Of a stretch of DNA of 64,000 nucleotides, positions 10,568-19,170 are shown piece by piece; the first letter of the stretch is position 1, and every line of letters starts with the position of its first letter. This stretch comes from Muribaculaceae bacterium (GTDB lineage: Bacteria; Bacteroidota; Bacteroidia; Bacteroidales; Muribaculaceae): positions 1-64,000 of the forward strand of contig BLLX01000004.1 in assembly GCA_011959405.1 (NCBI GenBank), read 5' to 3'. The notes beneath the pieces were generated by a model, which saw nothing but the letters and a program-made list of their open reading frames with translations, had not been told where the DNA came from and ran no database searches. The position numbers and the translations under genes were made by a program.

Positions 10568-12138
10568 TGGACTTTCTGCACAACGCCGACATTGGCATGC
10601 TTATGGCGTTCAACGGGCATCACACCGCATGGCTCGACAGCGCCATGATGTTTGTTTCGGACAGGCATGTGTGGATACCGTTCTATGTCATTCTTGCGGC
10701 ACTCATATTCCACAGATTCGGATGGAAAAAAGCTCTTGTCTACATAGCGGCCATAGGACTTGCCATAACATTCACCGACCAGATATGCGCATCGGTGATC
10801 CGGCCTGCTGTAGCGCGACTGCGCCCATCGAATCTTGACAATCCGCTGTCGGACATGATCACGGTGGTCAACGGCTACCGGTCAGGCTCTTACAGTTTCC
10901 CATCATGCCATGCGGCCAACACCTTCGCACTCGCCACATTCATAAGCCTGCTGTTCCGTCGGCGCACGGCCACAGCAGCTATCCTCACATGGGCCGCCGT
11001 GGTGTCGTGCTCAAGGCTCTATCTTGGAGTACACTATCCGAGCGATCTGATCGCAGGAGCTGTGATCGGGTCTGCCATAGCCGCCGCACTCTATATGCTG
11101 GCCCACATATCGTGCCGCCGATTTTTTGCCGCCGCAATGCTGCTGTTTGCCGCCAACGGCGCCACCGCACAGACCGAATTCAAATGGAACATCGAGCTAA
11201 ACAGCGTATTCGACAACCGCGAATGCGACGCCCGCTACACACCCACGAAAACCTATTTTTTCACACAGCTGGCACCTGAAATCGGAGTGTCGTTCGACTC
11301 CGGACGCCATGCGGTCATGGGCGGCGCCGTGTGGAACCAGCCGATCGGCTGCGAATGGGACGGCCACCGCATATCTCCTACGCTATACTATCTGTACAGC
11401 GGCACCCGATGGCAGTTTGCCATGGGCATGGTGCCGTACAGACATCTGATACGTCCTCTGCCTAACTACATACAGTCGGATTCGACACGATACTTTCAGC
11501 ACAACATCCGCGGAGTGATGACCCGATACCTCGGCGACGAAGGATTCATGCAGGCGTTGGTCGACTGGCGCGGCATGCAGGGCCACGACCGTCGCGAAGC
11601 CTTCGATATAATAGTCATGGGTGAATGGCAACGGCCGCACCGCATATTTCTGGCCGGCGGGCTGATAATGCTCAACCATCTTGCCAAACAGAGCAATCCT
11701 CCGGCCGACCAATATGTAGTGGACAATTTCGTGGCCAATCCTTATATCGGCATAGACCTGTCGGCTCTGAGCCATCCGATAGACAGTCTGACGTTCCGGG
11801 CCGGAACGCTCGCGTCCATGACGCGAGACCGCGCCGACGGACACTGCCACACATCGGCCGGACTATGGGCCGACATAGCCATGAGCTGGTGGCGTCTGAG
11901 CCTGCAGAATACTCTCTACTTATCCGGCAAACCGCTTTTCCCGCTCTACTCACAGTTCGGCAGCCTGCTTCACGAAGGCGAACCGTTCTATGCTTCCGAC
12001 TTCTACAACCGCACAACCATCAAAGGAAATATAATCAACTACAAAAACATGGTCAGTCTGGATGCAGCGCTAGACTTCAATGTGGCTCGCGACAATTTCA
12101 CATTCTATCAGCGGCTGCTCCTGCGCGTGACCATATAA
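10564..12138 (+). CDS. PAP2-family phosphatase fused to a C-terminal predicted outer-membrane beta-barrel domain
   Basis: PAP2 motifs RPAVARLRPS, FPSCHAANTFA, SRLYLGVHYPSDL; internal hydrophobic signal-like segment RRFFAAAMLLFAANGATAQ followed by ~320 aa barrel-like sequence; single uninterrupted ORF. Confidence 0.75.
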   Translation: MMDFLHNADIGMLMAFNGHHTAWLDSAMMFVSDRHVWIPFYVILAALIFHRFGWKKALVYIAAIGLAITFTDQICASVIRPAVARLRPSNLDNPLSDMITVVNGYRSGSYSFPSCHAANTFALATFISLLFRRRTATAAILTWAAVVSCSRLYLGVHYPSDLIAGAVIGSAIAAALYMLAHISCRRFFAAAMLLFAANGATAQTEFKWNIELNSVFDNRECDARYTPTKTYFFTQLAPEIGVSFDSGRHAVMGGAVWNQPIGCEWDGHRISPTLYYLYSGTRWQFAMGMVPYRHLIRPLPNYIQSDSTRYFQHNIRGVMTRYLGDEGFMQALVDWRGMQGHDRREAFDIIVMGEWQRPHRIFLAGGLIMLNHLAKQSNPPADQYVVDNFVANPYIGIDLSALSHPIDSLTFRAGTLASMTRDRADGHCHTSAGLWADIAMSWWRLSLQNTLYLSGKPLFPLYSQFGSLLHEGEPFYASDFYNRTTIKGNIINYKNMVSLDAALDFNVARDNFTFYQRLLLRVTI

Positions 12139-12166
12139 TCAATTACTACACCATCGACACAGAAAT

Positions 12167-12709
12167 ATGAAATCTCTGCACCGACTTCTGGTGGAACGCC
12201 GCAGCATCCGCCGATATACCGAACAGCCCCTTGACCCCGACACCGTAAAAACAATTCTGGAAGCGGCGCTCCTCTCACCCACCGGCAAAAACAGCCGCGC
12301 ATGGCATTTCGTTGTGACCGACAACAAGGACATGCTGGAAAAACTCAGCGAATGTAAGGCTGCGGGCGCCGGCCCGGTGGCGAAATGCGTGATGGCCGTG
12401 ACAGTATGCGTAGACACCACAGCCAGCGAGACATGGGTTGAAGACGGCTCCATCGCCGCATCCAACATGATGCTGCAGGCCCGTGATCTGGGCGTTGGAT
12501 CATGCTGGATAGAAGTCAACGGCCGTCTCACCGCCGACGGCACTCCCGCCGAGGACATCGTGCAGGAACTTCTCGGCATCCCCGAGCATATCCAGCCGCT
12601 GTGCATAGTGACCTTCGGCTATCCCGACGAGACCCGCCAGCCGCAGAACTGCGACAAACTGCTGTGGGAACGGGTGCATATAGGCTCATTCCGCCACGAG
12701 CAATGCTGA
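12167..12709 (+). CDS. Nitroreductase family protein
   Basis: LLVERRSIRRYTEQPLDPDTVKTILEAALLSPTGKNSRAWHFVVT is a classic nitroreductase N-terminus. Confidence 0.9.
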   Translation: MKSLHRLLVERRSIRRYTEQPLDPDTVKTILEAALLSPTGKNSRAWHFVVTDNKDMLEKLSECKAAGAGPVAKCVMAVTVCVDTTASETWVEDGSIAASNMMLQARDLGVGSCWIEVNGRLTADGTPAEDIVQELLGIPEHIQPLCIVTFGYPDETRQPQNCDKLLWERVHIGSFRHEQC

Positions 12710-13491
12710 CAGTCGACTTCATCGGCGCCGGCAATGTCGCCACAAGAATGGCCACAGGCCTTCACCGGTCCGGAGTCAAGGTGCGCCATATAGCATCACG
12801 CAGCACGGAGAGCGCGCGGACACTCGCCGGCGCCACCAAAGCAACGGCCGTGCCGATCGATAGCATAGGCCGGGGAGCGTCCATGGTCATAGTGGCTGTC
12901 AACGACGACGCCATCCGGACGATTCTCGACATGGCGCAGCCACAGGATAATGACACCGTGTGGGTCCACACGTCCGGTTCTGTGAGCATGGACGTGTTTG
13001 ATCCTATGAAATTCCCGCGTCACGGCGTATTCTATCCGTTGCAGACCATGAGCCGCGGACTTGATGTAGACTGGAGCCGGGTGCCGCTGTTCACCGAAGG
13101 CTCCTCGGCTGAAACCGAGAGCATGATCACGGATACCGCCCGCCTTCTCACCCCACGGGTAACTCACCTCAGCTCTGACAAACGCAGGCAACTGCATGCC
13201 GCAGCCGTGATCGGCTGCAACATGGCCGTGTATCTCTGGTCTCTTTCGGAAACGGTGATGCGGGAAGCAGGACTCGATTTTGAAATGATGCGCCCGCTGC
13301 TTGAAGTGACACTCGAAAGAACCCGCTCACTTCCGCCCACCGAAGCCATGACCGGACCCGCCCGGCGCGGTGACCTGCATACAATCGAGGGCCACATGCG
13401 CTCGCTTCCGCCACAGATAGCCGGAGTGTACGGATTTCTGTCGTGGGAAATACTTAAAATATATCACCCTGAACTGACCGACAGAATATAA
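12703..13491 (+). CDS. DUF2520 / Rossmann-fold NAD(P)-binding oxidoreductase-like protein
   Basis: ATG at 12703 (LTVDFIGAGNVATRMATGL, Rossmann GxGNxA); ORF longer than the likely gene. Confidence 0.8.
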   Translation: MLTVDFIGAGNVATRMATGLHRSGVKVRHIASRSTESARTLAGATKATAVPIDSIGRGASMVIVAVNDDAIRTILDMAQPQDNDTVWVHTSGSVSMDVFDPMKFPRHGVFYPLQTMSRGLDVDWSRVPLFTEGSSAETESMITDTARLLTPRVTHLSSDKRRQLHAAAVIGCNMAVYLWSLSETVMREAGLDFEMMRPLLEVTLERTRSLPPTEAMTGPARRGDLHTIEGHMRSLPPQIAGVYGFLSWEILKIYHPELTDRI

Positions 13492-13495
13492 ATAT

Positions 13496-14020
13496 ATGAG
13501 CAGAATTGACTATGATCTCAGCCGTATAAAGGCATTTGTGTTTGACGTGGACGGAGTGCTGTCGCCCGACGTGGTGCCAATCGACGCCAACGGCGCGCCG
13601 GCACGCATGGCCAACGTGAAAGACGGATATGCCATACAGCTTGCCGTGAAGCACGGCTACAAAATCGCTATTATCACAGGCGCCGACACCGAAGTGGTAA
13701 GGCTGCGCTACGAACTTCTGGGCATACGCGACATATACCTGAAAGCGTCACACAAAATCAACATATTGAAGGAATGGATGCGGCAAAACGGACTCACGCC
13801 CGACCAGGTGGCCTATGCCGGCGACGACGTGCCCGACATCGAATGCCTGCAGGCCGTCGGCCTGCCCGTAGCCCCGGCCGACGCATCGGATGACGCGAAA
13901 GAACATGCCCGCTACATCAGCCCTTGCCGCGGCGGTCACGGAGTGGCACGCGACCTCATCGAACAGGTAATGCGCGTACAGGGCCATTGGCTCCATAAGG
14001 ATACGGCATTCGGATGGTGA
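13496..14020 (+). CDS. kdsC: HAD-family 3-deoxy-D-manno-octulosonate 8-phosphate phosphatase (KdsC-like)
   Basis: KAFVFDVDGVLSPDV, AIITGADTEVVRLR, YAGDDVPDIECLQAVG motifs. Confidence 0.85.
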   Translation: MSRIDYDLSRIKAFVFDVDGVLSPDVVPIDANGAPARMANVKDGYAIQLAVKHGYKIAIITGADTEVVRLRYELLGIRDIYLKASHKINILKEWMRQNGLTPDQVAYAGDDVPDIECLQAVGLPVAPADASDDAKEHARYISPCRGGHGVARDLIEQVMRVQGHWLHKDTAFGW

Positions 14021-14086
14021 TCGTGCACTTATTGCCATAATTGAAACAGCAAACTACATCAGCATCATAAAATATCCCGAATACAC

Positions 14087-14674
14087 ATGAAATTAATACT
14101 GGCAAGCGGATCGCCGCGACGCAGGGAACTGCTGGCGATGCTTGACATCGACTTCAGAGTCGACACATCGCGCCCGGTGGAAGAAACCGTGCCTGCCGGC
14201 ATGGCGCCGGAGGAAGTGCCTGCCTATCTTTCGCGGCTCAAAGCCGGACCCTACACCGCCACACTGGCCCCCGACGAAGTCCTCGTCACGGCCGATACGG
14301 TTGTGATACTCGACGGAGAGGTGATCGGCAAGCCCCGTGATGCCGCCGAAGCCAAATCCGTGCTGTCGCGCCTGTCCGGACGTGTCCACACCGTAGTGAC
14401 CGGCGTGTCTCTCACCCTTCCAGGCAGAACGCCGCACACGTTTTCAGAAACAACCCATGTCGAATTCTCCGCTATCTCCGCTGAGGAGATAGACTACTAC
14501 GTCAGACGGTATTCCCCGCTCGACAAGGCCGGGGCATACGGAATACAGGAGTGGATCGGAGCTGCCGCCGTAAAAGGAATGACCGGCAGCTTCTACAATG
14601 TGATGGGGCTGCCGGTCAATCGGTTGTATCGTGAACTGAAGCAGTTACTTCAGCGAGATTTCATCCACAAATAA
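14087..14674 (+). CDS. maf: Maf family nucleotide pyrophosphatase
   Basis: LILASGSPRRRELLAMLDIDF and DTVVILDGEVIGKPRD motifs. Confidence 0.93.
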   Translation: MKLILASGSPRRRELLAMLDIDFRVDTSRPVEETVPAGMAPEEVPAYLSRLKAGPYTATLAPDEVLVTADTVVILDGEVIGKPRDAAEAKSVLSRLSGRVHTVVTGVSLTLPGRTPHTFSETTHVEFSAISAEEIDYYVRRYSPLDKAGAYGIQEWIGAAAVKGMTGSFYNVMGLPVNRLYRELKQLLQRDFIHK

Positions 14675-16981
14675 AAATCCGGGATTTCCGGCGGCACCGT
14701 GCCATGCCGGAATATTATGCTCGGACAGAGCGGTAACCTTCGCATAGCGCGCCTTCACCGGCTCAAACGTCAGAGTGAACGTCTCTATGCCTTTAGGGGA
14801 GTCGGCGGTTGCCGGCTCCATTGTTTTTGACGCCACCTCGGTGTAGTTCACACCGTCAGACGACACGGCAATCGCCACGCCGCGCGCATTGAACACCCAG
14901 TCGTCACGGTCAACAAACGTGCGTAGCTCCATTTCCGACAGTTCCTGCTCCGCACCGAGATCTATCACCGCTTCCATGTCATTGCCGCTGAATCCGAGCC
15001 AGCGTCCGGTACGAATGTTGCCCACACCGCGCAGGCCGTCCACCAGAGTGCCCGGGCCTTTGTAAGTATAATTGGAATGAGTAGGCTGCAGCAAAGTCAC
15101 CGAACGGTTGGTGGCCTTGTTGAAACTGAATGTCTCCGATATGGGTCTGGTCTTGATGCCTGATTCAGGAAAAGCCGCCGCTGTGAAAGTACAGTCCGAC
15201 GAGATCGACAGCGGTCTGGTATAGAGCGCCGACTGTCTGGTCGGCTCGGTGCCGTCAAGAGTGTAGTGTATCGGCGAGCCGTCCACACTGAACAGCTTCA
15301 CCACCACCGCACCAGTGGCATGGTCGGGAGTGAACTCACCCCTGACATTGAAGAGATGGCGGGCATAATTGTAGCCTTCATGGTCATAGAGTTTCATAAA
15401 CCGACGCAGACGAGTGGTGAAATCGGTGTAGTCCTTTGATTCCGGATCGGTCCACTGCACCTCGCTCAGAGCGGCCATGCGCGGCAACACCATATATTCC
15501 ACATGGCAGAAATTAGGTATATATTCCGTCCAGAGGTTGGCCTGCACACCAAGCACATGTGACTTTTCCTCATCGGTCAGACCTTTCATGCGGGGATTAT
15601 AAGAATAGACATGTTCGGTGGTGACACATCCGCCTATGGCAAGCGGCTCGCCGTCGGTGTCCTCAGTCTGATAATAGTCGAAATAGAGATAATTGTTGGG
15701 CACCATAATGGCGTCATGGCCCTGACGCACGGCCTCACGGCCGCCATCCTCGCCGCGCCACGACATCACTGTGGCGTTAGGGCTTAGGCCACCCTCCAGA
15801 ATCTCATCCCAGCCGATCATCTTGCGGCCACGCTCATTTAGAAAACGTTCGGCCCGGTTGATCACATAGCTTTGCAAATACTCCTCAGCAGTGTGCTTGT
15901 CATCGCCCTTGATACCGAGAGACTCTATGCGGGCCTGACATTTGGGACAATCTTTCCAGCGCACTTTAGGACATTCGTCACCGCCAACGTGGATATACTC
16001 CGAAGGAAACAGGTCAAGCACCTCGGTGAGCACATCGTCAATAAGCTCGAAAGTGGCATCATTGCCCACACACAGCACCTCGTCGCTCACACCCCATGTG
16101 GACCACACTTCATACGGTCCGCCGGTGCAGCCCAAATGAGGATATGCGGCAAGTACGCCCTGCATGTGTCCGGGCAGATCTATCTCGGGAATGATGGTGA
16201 TCTGACGGTCTGCCGCATACCGGACAATGTCGCGCACCTGCTCCTGAGTGTAGAAACCTTCATGGGGAATGTTGTCAAACGTGCCCCAGTTCTTGCCTAT
16301 CACGGTCTTGGAACGCTTGGAGCCCACTTCGGTCAGCTTAGGATGCTTCTTGATCTCCAGACGCCAGCCCTGGTCATCGGTAAGATGCCAATGAAACTTG
16401 TTGATGTTATGAAGCGCCAGAATGTCGATATAGCGCTTCACTGAGTCGGCAGATATGAAATGACGGCTCACATCAAGGTGCATTCCGCGGTATCCGAACT
16501 CCGGACGGTCTGCGATCTCGGCAGCAGGAAACGTCAGCGTCTCACCCCCGGCCACAGGCTCGCCTATGGACTTGCGGAGCGTCTGCACACCTCGGAAAGT
16601 TCCGGTCGGAGTCGCCCCGTTGATCTTTATCATACGGTCTGTGACTGTCAGGGCATAAGCCTCGGGATTCTCCCCGGCCAAGTCGGCGCTGAGCACAATG
16701 GCATTGGCCCGCGGCATCTTGGTGGTGATCTGCAACTTCAGGCCGGTGAGTCCGCCGATATATTCCGCCAGCAGTTCAGCATTCTTTTTCTGCTGCTCAT
16801 CGCCCTTGCTATAAGCGATTTTAGTTGTGGGCAACAACTTGAATCCTTCGGCAGCAGCCGTCATGGTGATTTCGCGCGGCAAAGGCACCACACGGTAGTC
16901 GGCGGTCTGCATGGCCGACAGCTGACCTCCGGACATTGCTGCGCCGGCAATCAAAGTGACAAGAAATTTATTCATAAGCAT
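14645..16981 (-). CDS. Beta-N-acetylhexosaminidase (GH20) with C-terminal accessory domain
   Basis: RGMHLDVSRHFISADSVKRYIDILALHNINKFHWHLTDDQGWRLEIKKHP and HVGGDECPK motifs. Confidence 0.93.
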   Translation of the reverse strand: MLMNKFLVTLIAGAAMSGGQLSAMQTADYRVVPLPREITMTAAAEGFKLLPTTKIAYSKGDEQQKKNAELLAEYIGGLTGLKLQITTKMPRANAIVLSADLAGENPEAYALTVTDRMIKINGATPTGTFRGVQTLRKSIGEPVAGGETLTFPAAEIADRPEFGYRGMHLDVSRHFISADSVKRYIDILALHNINKFHWHLTDDQGWRLEIKKHPKLTEVGSKRSKTVIGKNWGTFDNIPHEGFYTQEQVRDIVRYAADRQITIIPEIDLPGHMQGVLAAYPHLGCTGGPYEVWSTWGVSDEVLCVGNDATFELIDDVLTEVLDLFPSEYIHVGGDECPKVRWKDCPKCQARIESLGIKGDDKHTAEEYLQSYVINRAERFLNERGRKMIGWDEILEGGLSPNATVMSWRGEDGGREAVRQGHDAIMVPNNYLYFDYYQTEDTDGEPLAIGGCVTTEHVYSYNPRMKGLTDEEKSHVLGVQANLWTEYIPNFCHVEYMVLPRMAALSEVQWTDPESKDYTDFTTRLRRFMKLYDHEGYNYARHLFNVRGEFTPDHATGAVVVKLFSVDGSPIHYTLDGTEPTRQSALYTRPLSISSDCTFTAAAFPESGIKTRPISETFSFNKATNRSVTLLQPTHSNYTYKGPGTLVDGLRGVGNIRTGRWLGFSGNDMEAVIDLGAEQELSEMELRTFVDRDDWVFNARGVAIAVSSDGVNYTEVASKTMEPATADSPKGIETFTLTFEPVKARYAKVTALSEHNIPAWHGAAGNPGFLFVDEISLK

Positions 16982-17075
16982 AAAAAACGGTTATTAGATT
17001 TTTCCATTGTCAAAGTTAGTGATTATCGCCGAAACAACCTATATTTGCAGCAAAAAAGCCACAATTTCACACATT

Positions 17076-17810
17076 ATGACACTTGAAATCTGCGCAGGAT
17101 CCATCGACTCCGCCATCGCAGCCGCCCAAGGCGGCGCCCAACGTATAGAATTATGCTCAGCCCTGGCCGACGGAGGAATCACCCCATCGGCTGGCCTGAT
17201 ACGCCGTGCCATGGCCATAGGCGGCATCGACGTCAACGTGCTCATCCGCCCGCGCGAAGGCGATTTTCTCTATACCCCCGAAGAAGTAGAGGTGATGGAA
17301 CACGACGTGCGGCTGTGCGCGTCGTACGGATGCAACGGAGTGGTGATAGGCGCCCTCACCCCACAGGGCGACGTGGACGTTGACGCCTGCCGCAGGCTCG
17401 TGGCCGCCGCAGGCTCGATGGAAGTAACTTTCCACCGCGCGTTTGACCTCTGCCGCGACCCATTCGATGCTCTGGAAACGATAATATCTCTCGGATGCAC
17501 CCGCATCCTCACCTCAGGCCAGGCCCCTTCTGCCCTGGAAGGAGCCGAAATGCTCTCTCGGCTTGTAGAGAAAGCCGCAGGCAGAATCATCATCCTTGCC
17601 GGAGGAGGAGTGTCGCCCGACAACGCCGGCTCCATAGTCCGCCGCTGCAGAGTCACCGAACTCCATGCATCGGCCCGCACCACCGTGGCATCATCCATGG
17701 CTTTCCGCCGCGCCGACGTGGCAATGGGTGCTCCCGGATCCGACGAATATTCGCGCAAAACCACCTCTCCGGAAATCGTGGCCGCAATATTGAAAAGCAT
17801 GGCCGGATAA
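17076..17810 (+). CDS. cutC: Copper homeostasis protein CutC
   Basis: LEICAGSIDSAIAAAQGGAQRIELCSALADGGITPSAGLI; ATG at 17076. Confidence 0.92.
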   Translation: MTLEICAGSIDSAIAAAQGGAQRIELCSALADGGITPSAGLIRRAMAIGGIDVNVLIRPREGDFLYTPEEVEVMEHDVRLCASYGCNGVVIGALTPQGDVDVDACRRLVAAAGSMEVTFHRAFDLCRDPFDALETIISLGCTRILTSGQAPSALEGAEMLSRLVEKAAGRIIILAGGGVSPDNAGSIVRRCRVTELHASARTTVASSMAFRRADVAMGAPGSDEYSRKTTSPEIVAAILKSMAG

Positions 17811-17829
17811 GTAAAAATGGTAAATTAAG

Positions 17830-18066
17830 ATGCTTGTGGGCGTGGCAGGCCGTGGATGGTATCAGGAAGAAGGCCGACCGGCACAACAGACACTTCCGGG
17901 CACAATCATACACATCCCGGCCAATGTGAAACACTGGCACGGAGCCGCGGCCGACAGCTGGTTCGCACACCTGGCATTTGAAATCCCGGGCGACAACACC
18001 TCCAACGAATGGCTCGACCCCGTAACCGATGCTGAATACAACACTCTCGACTCCACAAAACCATAA
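17830..18066 (+). pseudogene. Truncated cupin (C-terminal part of a carboxymuconolactone decarboxylase/cupin protein)
   Basis: VGVAGRGWYQEEGRPAQQTLPGTIIHIPANVKHWHGAAADSWFAHLAFEIPGDNTSNEWL resembles the C-terminal cupin portion only; N-terminal domain missing. Confidence 0.6.
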
Positions 18067-18101
18067 TCCTGACCATCTTCCTACCAACAGACAGCCACTG
18101 C

Positions 18102-18323
18102 ATGACAATCAATATCCGACAGGAACAAAGCGGCGACAGCCTCGCAATCAGCAACCTGGTCAAAACCGCTTTCGCAAACGTAGCCGAAAGCGACCACCGC
18201 GAACACTTTTTAGTCGACCGGCTCCATCGGTCGGAATCATTCGTTCCTCAGCTGTCAACAGCACCGTCCGCTATACCGACACATTTTTCGAATGACCTCC
18301 GCCTGCACCCATCCGTAAAATAA
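18102..18323 (+). pseudogene. Truncated GNAT acetyltransferase fragment
   Basis: TINIRQEQSGDSLAISNLVKTAFANVAESDHREHFLVDRLHRSESFVPQLS resembles a GNAT N-terminus, then homology-like sequence stops and the frame ends. Confidence 0.55.
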
Positions 18324-18343
18324 TCCATCCTACAAATAAACAA

Positions 18344-18375
18344 CCGGGCCGCATGTTTTCCACATTGCGGCCCGG
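18344..18375. terminator. Hairpin terminator downstream of the response regulator gene
   Basis: CCGGGCCGCATG ... CATTGCGGCCCGG, stem with a single bulge. Confidence 0.7.
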
Positions 18376-18406
18376 ACAGTATATTTCTGTGTATAAGACA
18401 ACCTGA

Positions 18407-19108
18407 TCAGTCCTCCACCACCGGAGCTATGAGTTTATAGCCCTTGCCGTGGATATTGATGATCTCAATCTCGGGATCCTCACGCAGATGCTTGCGCAGC
18501 TTGGTGATGTAGACGTCCATGGAGCGGGCGTTGAAATAGTTGTCGTCGATCCAAATGGTCTTCAGCGCATAATTGCGTTCAAGTATCTCGTTGACGTGCG
18601 CACACAGCAGACTCAGCAGCTCCGACTCCTTGGTGGTGAGCTTGGTCGACTTATCGCCGATCATCAGCGTCTGGTTCTGAGTGTTGAATGTGAATTTGCC
18701 GAGCTTGTACATGGTCACGTCACGGTCTTTCTTGCCTTTCACGCGGCGCAATATAGCCTCGATTCTCATCACCAGCTCCTCCATGGAGAAAGGTTTGGTG
18801 ATATAGTCGTCGGCACCGATCTTGAATCCCGACAGAATATCCTCCTTCAGCGAACGCGCCGAAAGGAAAATAATCGGAATTTCGGAATTCACGGTACGGA
18901 TCTCCTGAGCCACGGTAAAACCGTCTTTCTTAGGCATCATCACATCCAGCACCACAAGATCGTATTTACCTTTGGCAAAAGCCTTATAGCCGGCATCGCC
19001 GTCGGGATAGAGATCGGCGCTGTAGCCCTTGGCCTGCAGATACTCACGCAGAAGCATGCCAAGATTTTCGTCGTCTTCGCAAAGTAGGATTCTAAGTTTT
19101 TCTTCCAT
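18407..19108 (-). CDS. rprY: OmpR-family response regulator, RprY-like
   Basis: RILLCEDDENLGMLLREYLQAKGYSADLYPDGDAGYKAF...VVLDVMMPKKDGF; winged-helix C-terminus. Confidence 0.85.
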   Translation of the reverse strand: MEEKLRILLCEDDENLGMLLREYLQAKGYSADLYPDGDAGYKAFAKGKYDLVVLDVMMPKKDGFTVAQEIRTVNSEIPIIFLSARSLKEDILSGFKIGADDYITKPFSMEELVMRIEAILRRVKGKKDRDVTMYKLGKFTFNTQNQTLMIGDKSTKLTTKESELLSLLCAHVNEILERNYALKTIWIDDNYFNARSMDVYITKLRKHLREDPEIEIINIHGKGYKLIAPVVED

Positions 19109-19170
19109 ATCGGTTATGAGTTGGGAAAAAGGATTATAAATTTCGTTGATTATGATAAAACAGCCGCCGC

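Noticed and set aside
10564-11100. PSCH instead of PSGH in the PAP2 second motif considered as inactivation
   Set aside because: The catalytic His residues and flanking motifs are present; this substitution alone does not show loss of activity
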